NCBI RefSeq assembly: GCF_008386505.1
Contig: NZ_VUNZ01000001.1
Location: 124,001 to 188,000, forward strand
Direction of reading: 5' to 3'
Source: Chryseobacterium sediminis
GTDB lineage: Bacteria; Bacteroidota; Bacteroidia; Flavobacteriales; Weeksellaceae
Length of the DNA: 64,000 nucleotides
Shown: positions 25,675 through 33,886 of the stretch, one piece after another
Position numbering within the stretch: position 1 is the stretch's first letter
How the letters are laid out: every line of letters begins with the position of its first letter
Position numbers and translations under genes: made by a program
Notes under the pieces: model-generated
Told to the model about the DNA's origin: nothing
The model's input: the letters and a program-made list of their open reading frames with translations, nothing else
Database searches by the model: none

Positions 25675-25700
25675 AGCCGTAAAGCAGGTGGCTTTTTTAT
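25675..25700 (+). terminator. Possible terminator between the nuclease and patatin genes
   Basis: A short AGCC/GGCT stem is followed at once by a run of T. The stem is weak. Confidence 0.45.
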
Positions 25701-25757
25701 GTATCTTTACTCTTTATTACTTTTAAAGTTTCAAATCGGATACACCAAGAATCACCA

Positions 25758-28121
25758 ATGAAAAAGATCCTGATATTTTTTGCTATAGCTTTCTCTCTTA
25801 TTATCAAATCCCAGCAAAAGAATGATTCCCTGAATGTTGCCCTTCAGAATGTGACCAAAGACACTAAGTTTGGCCTTGCGCTCAGTGGTGGTGGAGCAAA
25901 GGGCTTTGCACATATTGGAATTCTGAAGATGATCGATTCATTGGGAATCAAGGTAGATTACATCACAGGAACCAGTATGGGCGGGATTTTAGGAGGTTTG
26001 TATGCGATGGGGTACAATTCGGACCAGCTGAAGCGTACGATCTATAAAATGGACTGGAACAGGATTCTGAGTAATAAGATTCCTTACAGCAAAGTCAATA
26101 TCAGTGAAAAAGATGAGTATGACAAATATATTCTTGAATTTCCTGTTGTTAAAGGATTTCCGACTCTTCCAGGCTCGTATATTGAAGGGCAGTATATGGG
26201 AGAGGTTCTTAATACACTTACTTTTAATGCAAAACATATCAATGATTTCAGCAAGTTGAGAATTCCTGTTCAGCTTACTTCTTCTGATATTGAAAACGGA
26301 GGTCTGGTGATGCAGAAACAAGGCTCTTTACCGCTGGCTATTCGTGCTACGCTGGCAATTCCTGCAGCTTTTGCCCCAGTTTATATTGATGGAAAGCTTT
26401 TGGTTGATGGCGGATTGGATCGTAATTATCCAGCCAATGAAGTTCGGGAGATGGGAGCAGATTTTGTGATCGGAGGATATACGGGCTTCAGACTTTTTAC
26501 CAAGAAAGAAATTGAAAACCCCATGAAGATGATTTACCAGACTCATGCCATCCGTTCGGTAGAGGATTTTAAACATCAAAAGGAGCTGTCTAACGTACTG
26601 GTAGACTTTGTAGACCCGTTGGGCGAGATTACCACTAAGGACTTTGCCAAATTCAGGAGGATCATCAAAATTGGTGAGGTAGAAGCGAGAAAGCATCTTC
26701 CCGAGTTTGTTGCTTTGGCAGAAGCTCAGCGAAAAGCAGGAATCCAATATGAACATCAGATGATTGAAGAAGTGAAGCTGCCCACTACAAAATTCACATT
26801 CAATGAAGAAGATGGTACACCTATTAACGATGCTACAGAGATTGAAGTGCTTAAAAAACAAATGGGGCTTACAGAAGGGAAGTATTATGATGCAAAAACC
26901 GTAAATGAAGCAATAGACAGGGTATTTGGAATGCGTCAGTATGTAAAGGTATACTATACTTACACAAATGAAAATGATAGTCTTGTGATGAATGTTTTTG
27001 TGAAAAGGGCAAAAAAAGGGGCTTTTAAGCTGGCTCTGCACTACGATACAGAACAGTCGGTAGGAATTATTGTCAATTATACCTACAGAAATATCCTTTT
27101 GAACAGATCGAGATTTTTGGCAACTGTAGATATTTCTGAGCGTTTTAAGGCTAAACTGGCGTATCAGCAGTTCCTGGACAGCGGAGAGCGTTTGTGGCTG
27201 GATCTGGAAGCTAAAATGATTAATCTTAAAAGTAATGACCTGAACTTCAGATTGTATGATGTGAATGACGATGGCAGTGACCGTTTTCCAAACCACATGT
27301 ACCGTAATATAACGGGAAAGATCGCTTTGAATTATAATGTAAGCCCAAATGCTTATCTGTCATTGGGAACAGAATTCAGTACGGAAAGAATGTATAGTTT
27401 ACTGGATAAAGTGGATCAGTCAAAAGTGGATAATTATAGTAAAAAACTCTACAACCATAGCAATTTCAATACATTTTTAAAGTTTGAACAGAACAGTCTC
27501 AACAAAAGATACTTTACAACAAAAGGGAATCATCTTCAGGTAAGTACAAGATTTTATTACGGAGATCAGTATGAGCTTTATGATCTGAATACAGTACAGC
27601 CTCTTCTGTATCTGATACTAAACCCTAAAGATTCTTATTATTATGAACCTAAAAACCTTATTTCTTTTACTTTGAATGAGAATTTTTTCTATCCCATCAC
27701 AAGAAGGCTGACAGTTAAGGCAAATGTGTTTTTGGGAGCAAGTTTTGGAGCGAAGAGAGACGATCAGGTTCCTTATTTATTCCTGAATCAGAAATATAAT
27801 CTTGGGGGGAGTGAGTATAACAATGATCTCTTAAGCCCTGAATTCAATGGTCTTCGCCAGAAAGAACTTCCTATGACTTCTGTTGCCAAAACAGCAATAT
27901 CACTTCAGTACAGGATTATGAAAAAACTTTATCTTACCCCTTCATTCAGTTATGGAAAGGTGAGTGAAGAGCTTTCTCCTTTTAATAACAGTTTCGATAT
28001 GTTTGGGTATGGAGTGAACCTTGGATATGAATCTCTCATAGGTCCTATAAGTATCAATGTTTCCAGAAACAGCCAGCTTGATTTTTCAAGAATCTATTTC
28101 AGTGTTGGCTTCAAGTTTTAA
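25758..28121 (+). CDS. Patatin-like phospholipase fused to an outer-membrane beta-barrel
   Basis: 787 residues. Signal peptide about 1-19. Patatin domain with the oxyanion GGGAKG (44-49), the nucleophile Ser73 in GTSMG and the catalytic Asp217 in DGG. A POTRA-like link (about 345-420) leads to a C-terminal Omp85-type barrel ending in Phe (SVGFKF), as outer-membrane proteins do. The layout is that of type Vd (PlpD-like) secretion, in which a lipase is carried by its own barrel; in Bacteroidota the patatin often stays attached. Expected to be an outer-membrane lipid acyl hydrolase. Confidence 0.9.
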   Translation: MKKILIFFAIAFSLIIKSQQKNDSLNVALQNVTKDTKFGLALSGGGAKGFAHIGILKMIDSLGIKVDYITGTSMGGILGGLYAMGYNSDQLKRTIYKMDWNRILSNKIPYSKVNISEKDEYDKYILEFPVVKGFPTLPGSYIEGQYMGEVLNTLTFNAKHINDFSKLRIPVQLTSSDIENGGLVMQKQGSLPLAIRATLAIPAAFAPVYIDGKLLVDGGLDRNYPANEVREMGADFVIGGYTGFRLFTKKEIENPMKMIYQTHAIRSVEDFKHQKELSNVLVDFVDPLGEITTKDFAKFRRIIKIGEVEARKHLPEFVALAEAQRKAGIQYEHQMIEEVKLPTTKFTFNEEDGTPINDATEIEVLKKQMGLTEGKYYDAKTVNEAIDRVFGMRQYVKVYYTYTNENDSLVMNVFVKRAKKGAFKLALHYDTEQSVGIIVNYTYRNILLNRSRFLATVDISERFKAKLAYQQFLDSGERLWLDLEAKMINLKSNDLNFRLYDVNDDGSDRFPNHMYRNITGKIALNYNVSPNAYLSLGTEFSTERMYSLLDKVDQSKVDNYSKKLYNHSNFNTFLKFEQNSLNKRYFTTKGNHLQVSTRFYYGDQYELYDLNTVQPLLYLILNPKDSYYYEPKNLISFTLNENFFYPITRRLTVKANVFLGASFGAKRDDQVPYLFLNQKYNLGGSEYNNDLLSPEFNGLRQKELPMTSVAKTAISLQYRIMKKLYLTPSFSYGKVSEELSPFNNSFDMFGYGVNLGYESLIGPISINVSRNSQLDFSRIYFSVGFKF

Positions 28122-28231
28122 TAATTAATGGGATTTATTGCTTAAATTAAAAATGTAAGTAATTGGTTATATTATTCTTTATATCAGTGTTTTATTAATC
28201 GTTATTTATTTGTTTTATTTGACGTAAAAAA

Positions 28232-28251
28232 GCACTTCATTGCTGAAGTGC
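28232..28251 (-). terminator. Terminator of the T9SS lipase gene
   Basis: GCACTTCA and TGAAGTGC, loop TTGC. On the minus strand a T-rich tract follows. Confidence 0.8.
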
Positions 28252-28292
28252 CAAAAATTAACTTGAAATGAGATATATAAGAGTGATTGATT

Positions 28293-30251
28293 CTAAAGTT
28301 TTACTTTTTTATTAATGACTCTCCCATTAGAAAGTGTGATTTGTACCAGATAAACCCCTGATTCTAAGTTTCGGGATTCAAACTGTGATCTATTTACTTC
28401 CTGCTGAACGATCAGTGCGCCGGAAATACTATAAATGCTGATGTTTTTAATATCCTTGTTGGATTTTGCAATAATTTGCTGCTTTTGAGTGAAAATATCA
28501 GTACTGTTCTCTGAAGACGATGTACCTCCAATTGCTTTATTAAACTGAAGATTATAATATGGAGTTACCACTTCAAAAGTATAGTTTTTATTCTCCAGAT
28601 CCTGTATATTAATTCCTCCGGTTTCGCGATATTGTTTTTGAGAAATACTTTTGATCAGTGTTTTGTTTTCATCAAAAACGTTTACAGCAGTAAGTTCATC
28701 CTGATCAACTTTTAATTGCAGAACTGATGAATTTGCAGATTGTACGATTTCGTTTTCAGCAACTTCTTTAGGTGTGTTTTTGATGTACGGAATTATTTTA
28801 TTTTCGTTGTTTTCCGATACTTTCAAGAGGTAAACTCCATCCTTTAAAGCTGATAAACTATGATCATTGGCTGTTCTGCTCTGTACTTTTTCCTTATTGA
28901 AGTCTGTAATTTCAACCAGTTGCAGGGTTCCCAGATCCGGCTGTATCTGTGAAGAAAAAAGAGTAGGTTTTTCATGGTTTTTTTCCGTTGACTGCTTTCC
29001 GAAAATAGATCCTGCAATGGCCCATTCATTAAGAAGTCCACCACTTCTCAGCGTATTGAATTTAGCATTAGAAGCCAAAGTAAAAGGAAGTATGCCGCCT
29101 ACATGACCAAGTGGTCCCCAGTAAAAAGAATCCAGCTTGTATTTATTCAGATCCCACCATGCATAATATCCACGTTGAACATCAATAGTTTTAGATGTAT
29201 TTTCAGGCGGAATGGCTAAATCAACTGTAGAGTGGCCTAATGTCATAGGTGTTTTGTTGTACCAGTCGTATACATCCTTTGGTTTCATGCACTGTCTTAA
29301 CTTATTATTGGGGTTGTTTGTGACATCGTTCACGAAGTTTGTCGTAAAGAGTTTTCTCCAAATCACAGGACCCCATAAAAGCCCTCCGTTATCCTGAACA
29401 ACATGATAATTATATTTATCAAGATATTCCGCAGAAATAACTTCCGAAATGTTGTTATTATATGTTTTATATCCTGTATTGTTACAGGTATGAAGAACAT
29501 TGGCCAGGAATGAGGTAAACGGGTAAATATCTTTTTCCAGAACTCCCTTATTTAAAGTAACTCCGGAAAAATCATAGGGCCCGTCACCCATATAAGCGTA
29601 TTTGAATTTGATATTGTTGGGATTCGAGATGCTTAATCTTTTCAGAGTAGACATCGCAGCATGGGCTCCCTGTGAATATCCGGCTAAAAAGTACTCATCA
29701 TAACGTTTAACACCTAATTGACCCAGTACTTTATTGGCCGCCGTAATGAAGTCAATAGTAGCGCCTGCTTCAGTGGCATAATCTACATAAGGATGAACTC
29801 CGTCTCCGGTTCCCATTCCTACATAGTCAGGTGCCATTAAAATATAGCCATTGAGTACATAAGACAACTCAACAACAAATCCAGCTGTTAATGCTCCTTT
29901 AAAATTGGACGGAACATTATTTCTGCTGTCTGTTGTTCCGTGATCTGACACAACTGTTGATAATTTGAATCCTACATTGGGATACATAAGCAGACCGGTG
30001 GCTTTTACAAGAACATTGTTTTCATTTTTGGTGTAATAAGTGATCTTGTAGCCCTTTAGACCCACATTAAAACTATTCAGGTAGCTGGCAAATTCCGGAG
30101 CATCCTGATCGCCAAGATTATTGGATATAAAATTGATGACTCCTTGTGGTGTTAAATCCAGTTTCTGTTCCGCACTTACGACGTCTCCAGCCTGTTGTGC
30201 AAAGTAGAATGGGGCGGTAAGGCCCAGTAAAAAAGTTGTAATTTTTCTCAT
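28293..30251 (-). CDS. T9SS-exported alpha/beta-hydrolase (secretory lipase-like)
   Basis: 652 residues. Signal peptide about 1-19. Alpha/beta-hydrolase core with nucleophile elbow GYSQGA, preceded by SDHGTTDSRN and LMAPDYVGMG; this resembles the fungal and actinobacterial secretory lipase (LIP) group. A middle beta-rich region (about 430-560) leads to a C-terminal sorting domain of about 75 residues (NISIYSISGALIV ... GVYLVQITLSNG, ending in KKVKL) typical of type A T9SS cargo. Exported across the outer membrane and probably secreted or surface-anchored. Substrate likely esters or lipids. Confidence 0.85.
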   Translation of the reverse strand: MRKITTFLLGLTAPFYFAQQAGDVVSAEQKLDLTPQGVINFISNNLGDQDAPEFASYLNSFNVGLKGYKITYYTKNENNVLVKATGLLMYPNVGFKLSTVVSDHGTTDSRNNVPSNFKGALTAGFVVELSYVLNGYILMAPDYVGMGTGDGVHPYVDYATEAGATIDFITAANKVLGQLGVKRYDEYFLAGYSQGAHAAMSTLKRLSISNPNNIKFKYAYMGDGPYDFSGVTLNKGVLEKDIYPFTSFLANVLHTCNNTGYKTYNNNISEVISAEYLDKYNYHVVQDNGGLLWGPVIWRKLFTTNFVNDVTNNPNNKLRQCMKPKDVYDWYNKTPMTLGHSTVDLAIPPENTSKTIDVQRGYYAWWDLNKYKLDSFYWGPLGHVGGILPFTLASNAKFNTLRSGGLLNEWAIAGSIFGKQSTEKNHEKPTLFSSQIQPDLGTLQLVEITDFNKEKVQSRTANDHSLSALKDGVYLLKVSENNENKIIPYIKNTPKEVAENEIVQSANSSVLQLKVDQDELTAVNVFDENKTLIKSISQKQYRETGGINIQDLENKNYTFEVVTPYYNLQFNKAIGGTSSSENSTDIFTQKQQIIAKSNKDIKNISIYSISGALIVQQEVNRSQFESRNLESGVYLVQITLSNGRVINKKVKL

Positions 30252-30364
30252 ATTGATGTATTTTCTATGGTATTAAGGTAATAACTTTAATAAATTCATG
30301 AAAATATTACGACATCAATAATTATTCATTGAATATCAATTCTCTGCAATGTGAGTAAAATAAA

Positions 30365-30389
30365 AGAGTCTGACCTTTGGCCAGACTCT
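30365..30389 (-). terminator. Terminator of gcdH
   Basis: AGAGTCTG and CAGACTCT form an 8-bp stem about 22 bases beyond the gcdH stop on the minus strand; a TTTTA tract follows. Confidence 0.75.
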
Positions 30390-30410
30390 CTTCATATATT
30401 TTGACTTTCT

Positions 30411-31589
30411 TTAGAAAGCGTTGATTCCTGTAATGTCTAATCCGGTGATCAGTAAGTGAACATCATGCGTTCCTTCATAAGTGATCACAGATTCAAGGTT
30501 AGCAGCATGTCTCATCATTGGGAATTCACCCATGATTCCCATACCACCAAGGATTTGTCTGGATTCTCTGGCAATTTCAATAGCCATATTAACGTTATTA
30601 CGCTTTGCCATAGAAATCTGAGCCGGAGTTGCTTTGTGGGCATTTTTAAGATTTCCTAACTGAAGACACAATAACTGAGCTTTTGTAATCTCTGTTAAGA
30701 ATTCAGCCAGTTTTTTCTGTTGAAGCTGGTAAGAACCGATTGGTTTTCCAAACTGTTTTCTTTCCTTAGAATACTGAACAGCAGTACAGTGGCAGTCAAT
30801 AGCCGCACCAATTACTCCCCATGAAATTCCGTATCGTGCAGAGTTCAGACAAGATAAAGGTCCTTTCAGTCCTGTTACTCCTGGAAGAAGGTTTTCTTTT
30901 GGAACTTTTACGTCATTGAATACCAATTCTCCGGTTTTTGAAGCTCTTAAGCTCCATTTATTGTGAGTTTCTGGCGTAGTAAATCCTTCCATTCCTCTCT
31001 CAACGATCAATCCCTGTACTTTTCCTTCTTCATTTTTTGCCCATACCACAGCGATATCGCATAGAGGAGAGTTAGTGATCCACATTTTAGCCCCATTCAA
31101 AAGATAATGATCTCCCATATCTTTAAAATAAGTTTCCATAGAACCTGGATCTGAACCATGATTAGGCTCTGTCAATCCAAAAGACCCGATCATTTCTCCG
31201 GCAGCAAGCTTAGGAAGATATTTCATTTTCTGTTCTTCAGAACCGAATTCATTAATAGGAAACATCACCAAAGAGCTTTGTACTGAAGCAGCAGAACGTA
31301 CTGCAGAATCTCCTCTTTCCAATTCCTGCATAATCAGACCATAAGAAATCTGGTCTAATCCTGAACCGCCATATTCAACCGGGATATAAGGTCCCAGCGC
31401 TCCGATTTTCCCTAATTCTCTCATAAGATTAGGTATATCCGTATGATTTTGAGCGGCCTGATCAATCTGCGGCATTACAAAACTTTCTACCCAGTCTCTT
31501 ACAGATTGGCGGATTAGTTTGTGTTCTTCAGTAAGTAAAGCATCAATTCCATAATAATCAGGGATGCTTGTAAGAGGATAATATGACAT
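30411..31589 (-). CDS. gcdH: Glutaryl-CoA dehydrogenase-like acyl-CoA dehydrogenase
   Basis: 392 residues, full length. The flavin dehydrogenase signature FGLTEPNHGSDPGSM and the C-terminal GGMGIMGEFPMMRHAANLES are present. The catalytic base Glu372 is in TYEGTHD, the position and motif of glutaryl-CoA dehydrogenases, which oxidise and decarboxylate glutaryl-CoA to crotonyl-CoA in lysine and tryptophan breakdown. No pathway neighbours are present. Cytoplasmic FAD enzyme needing an electron-transfer flavoprotein. Confidence 0.88.
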   Translation of the reverse strand: MSYYPLTSIPDYYGIDALLTEEHKLIRQSVRDWVESFVMPQIDQAAQNHTDIPNLMRELGKIGALGPYIPVEYGGSGLDQISYGLIMQELERGDSAVRSAASVQSSLVMFPINEFGSEEQKMKYLPKLAAGEMIGSFGLTEPNHGSDPGSMETYFKDMGDHYLLNGAKMWITNSPLCDIAVVWAKNEEGKVQGLIVERGMEGFTTPETHNKWSLRASKTGELVFNDVKVPKENLLPGVTGLKGPLSCLNSARYGISWGVIGAAIDCHCTAVQYSKERKQFGKPIGSYQLQQKKLAEFLTEITKAQLLCLQLGNLKNAHKATPAQISMAKRNNVNMAIEIARESRQILGGMGIMGEFPMMRHAANLESVITYEGTHDVHLLITGLDITGINAF

Positions 31590-31717
31590 GATTTTTTGAT
31601 TTGGTTAAAAGTAACATTTTTCGTGGTGTCTTGAAAATTTTTTTGAAAACTTGTCTTAAGGTTGGTTTTCAGACAGATAATGTTCTTTTTATTTGTTTAT
31701 AAGATAAATTTTGTTTT

Positions 31718-32509
31718 TTAAGCATCCTCTTCATCATTGGAGATAGGATACTGATTGGTAGAATTGTGAACCTTGCTTTTAAATTTATATAGATAAGGGG
31801 CTTTATTGGCTGAGCCATCATACAATTTTTCAAGCCTGTCAAGAATATTTAAACTTAAAATTTTGCGCTGGAAATTATTCCTTCTGAATTTCTGGCCTAA
31901 AATGGTTTCGTAAAGAGACTGAAGGTCTTTCATTGTAAACTTTTCAGGGAGAAGATTGCTGGCCGCAACTTCTGTATTGATATTCATCCGCAGGTATTCT
32001 AATCCAGTTTCTATGATTCTGTCGTGATCAAAGGCCATCTTGGGCAAGTTGTTTACCTCAAACCATTCACAGCTTTCATTGAAGGCATCAGGGAAGGTAT
32101 TGGCCATTGAAAAATCAATAAGGCTGCAATAACCCACTGTAATGAATCTTTGAAAAATCCAGTGATCTTCCGGTACCTCAATTCCTTTATTGTTAAGAAG
32201 AATCTGATGGACATTATTTTCTGTACGGTCTATTCTTCCAAACGTATGAAATTGTTTCAGAAATATATCTTTAAGATGTGTTCTTTCGAATAAAACCCTT
32301 TCCGCAGCTTCTCTTAAATCCTCATCATTGAAAACAAAACCACCCGGAAGTGACCATAAATCCAAGTCATGATACTTTAAAAGAAGAACTTTTAAAATAT
32401 TATTATGAAAGCCGAATATAGTACAGTCAACAGAGATATGGGCAACAAAATCTTTAGTATCGATAAGTTCCCGAAGTGTTTCTTTACTTTTTGTGTCTTT
32501 GATTTTCAT
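31718..32509 (-). CDS. NrtR-like NUDIX/winged-helix transcriptional regulator
   Basis: 263 residues. An N-terminal NUDIX fold is followed by a C-terminal winged-helix region (about 165-235, FTMKDLQSLYETILGQKFRRNNFQRKI). The NUDIX box (about residues 57-79) starts normally (GGFVFNDEDLREAAE) but REUXEE has become RVLFER, so the metal-binding Glu is missing and hydrolysis is unlikely. This loss is usual for regulators that use the fold to sense a sugar or nucleotide ligand; Bacteroidota members control sugar-use genes. It is co-transcribed with the MFS gene (16-base gap) and divergent from the glucan locus, so it is its likely regulator. Confidence 0.8.
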   Translation of the reverse strand: MKIKDTKSKETLRELIDTKDFVAHISVDCTIFGFHNNILKVLLLKYHDLDLWSLPGGFVFNDEDLREAAERVLFERTHLKDIFLKQFHTFGRIDRTENNVHQILLNNKGIEVPEDHWIFQRFITVGYCSLIDFSMANTFPDAFNESCEWFEVNNLPKMAFDHDRIIETGLEYLRMNINTEVAASNLLPEKFTMKDLQSLYETILGQKFRRNNFQRKILSLNILDRLEKLYDGSANKAPYLYKFKSKVHNSTNQYPISNDEEDA

Positions 32510-32525
32510 GGCTGTAAAAATAAAA

Positions 32526-33710
32526 CTATTTTCTTTTTGAAACGTTAAAAAATACTAAACTGGTAACAAAAAGAACAAGGACGAAAGATAAGATATATAA
32601 CGGATAAAAGTCTAATAATTTTTTTTCAAACAGAACAGCCATGATAATCGAGCTTACAGAGCTGCCCAGTGAGGAAAATATAACAATAAGAGAAGTGAAT
32701 AAGTTTACTTTTTCCTTGTCCATCTGTGCAATCATTTTTGAATTGATAACAGGATAGAGGGGGGACAAAAACAAACCGATCACCGGAAATAAGAAAAGAA
32801 TTATCCTAGAATCTGCTGAATCAAAATACTGCACACTTACAATAATGACCAATAAAGAAATAATAAAAGCCATGCATGAAAGATAGTAGCCCGGCAATGA
32901 AAATCTTCTGATAATATTGGCTGTTATTGTTCTGCCTGCATAGGAAAATACTGCCAGAAAAGAGGTGGCCTGAAGGGCAAAAAATGAATTGACTTTCAGG
33001 TGGTTTTTATAAAAAGACGGAAGCCAGGAGTTGAATCCCTGTTCTACAAAAACGATAAAAAATATAACCCCAAGAAATAATGTTATAGAAGGCGTCACAA
33101 ACCCTGAAAGTTCAGAGAATACACTTTTACTTTCCAAAGGTTTAGCTTCAGAAATTGTAATTTTTGATAATAAGAATATCGTTAATGCTGATAAGAAAGC
33201 AATTAATAAAAAACAGAACTTCCAATATTCAGAATATTCACTGGATACTACCCATCCAAAGCAGGTATTAACAACAAAAATTCCGATCATGAAAGAAGCC
33301 TCTACGCTGTTCATGGTCTTTGCCAACGATTTCTCATCCGAAATATTATTCCTGATAATTCCAAAAACACAGATTTTACCAATCGCAAAACAAGCTCCAA
33401 TGATGGCAAACCATAATTTGAAAAACCAGAAAACCTCAACAAACGGAAGCAGACAGGAACATAATCCAACGATGACCAAAGCTGAAATCAATGCTTTTTT
33501 TGTTCCCGTTTTGTTGATGAAGCTTACTGCAAAAAGAGAAATAAAGGCAATCGGCAAGTCCTTAAAAGATTCTAAAAAACCCAATTCTCCATACGTTATT
33601 TTCTCTTCGGACAACTGCAGAATGATAAGCCCCATACAGTTCAAAACCATTGAAAAAATAAGAAAGGTAAGTTTTAGCGGGAGAGAAATTTTAGATTGCT
33701 TGATGATCAT
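32526..33710 (-). CDS. MFS transporter, probable sugar uptake
   Basis: 394 residues with about 12 hydrophobic segments in two halves. GLGFLESFKDLPIAF-type loop 2 and the central basic loop are MFS-like. No strong substrate signature is seen. By position (first gene of a two-gene operon with the NUDIX regulator, divergent from susC) it probably imports glucose or a short beta-glucoside released by the locus. Inner membrane. Confidence 0.75.
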   Translation of the reverse strand: MIIKQSKISLPLKLTFLIFSMVLNCMGLIILQLSEEKITYGELGFLESFKDLPIAFISLFAVSFINKTGTKKALISALVIVGLCSCLLPFVEVFWFFKLWFAIIGACFAIGKICVFGIIRNNISDEKSLAKTMNSVEASFMIGIFVVNTCFGWVVSSEYSEYWKFCFLLIAFLSALTIFLLSKITISEAKPLESKSVFSELSGFVTPSITLFLGVIFFIVFVEQGFNSWLPSFYKNHLKVNSFFALQATSFLAVFSYAGRTITANIIRRFSLPGYYLSCMAFIISLLVIIVSVQYFDSADSRIILFLFPVIGLFLSPLYPVINSKMIAQMDKEKVNLFTSLIVIFSSLGSSVSSIIMAVLFEKKLLDFYPLYILSFVLVLFVTSLVFFNVSKRK

Positions 33711-33886
33711 TTTGGGAGACTTCTTTATTGTTTTTTTGTGAAATTTTATGAAATATTGATGCGAAGATAGGGCTTCTAACCCTGAAAAATAAAAGAAAAA
33801 TTAAAATATTTATGAATAGAATGTTAATTAATTGAAAAAAAATATATTTTTATTGTCTCAATTTGAGAATTAAACAATAACTGTAT
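33711..33886. promoter_or_regulatory. Divergent control region of the glucan locus
   Basis: The 176-base gap between the MFS and susC starts holds a perfect palindrome TCTCAA-T-TTGAGA at 33856-33868, 18 bases ahead of susC, which could be an operator. On the minus strand TATCTTCG (33769-33762) is close to a -7 element for the MFS operon. The remainder is AT-rich with A and T runs. Confidence 0.5.

Noticed and set aside
26328..27296. 322-residue minus-strand frame inside the patatin gene
   Set aside because: It is antisense to a clearly coding gene with full catalytic motifs, and has no recognisable domain.
33031..33741. 236-residue plus-strand frame inside the MFS gene
   Set aside because: Antisense shadow of a 12-helix transporter; Lys/Asn-rich sequence without domain features.
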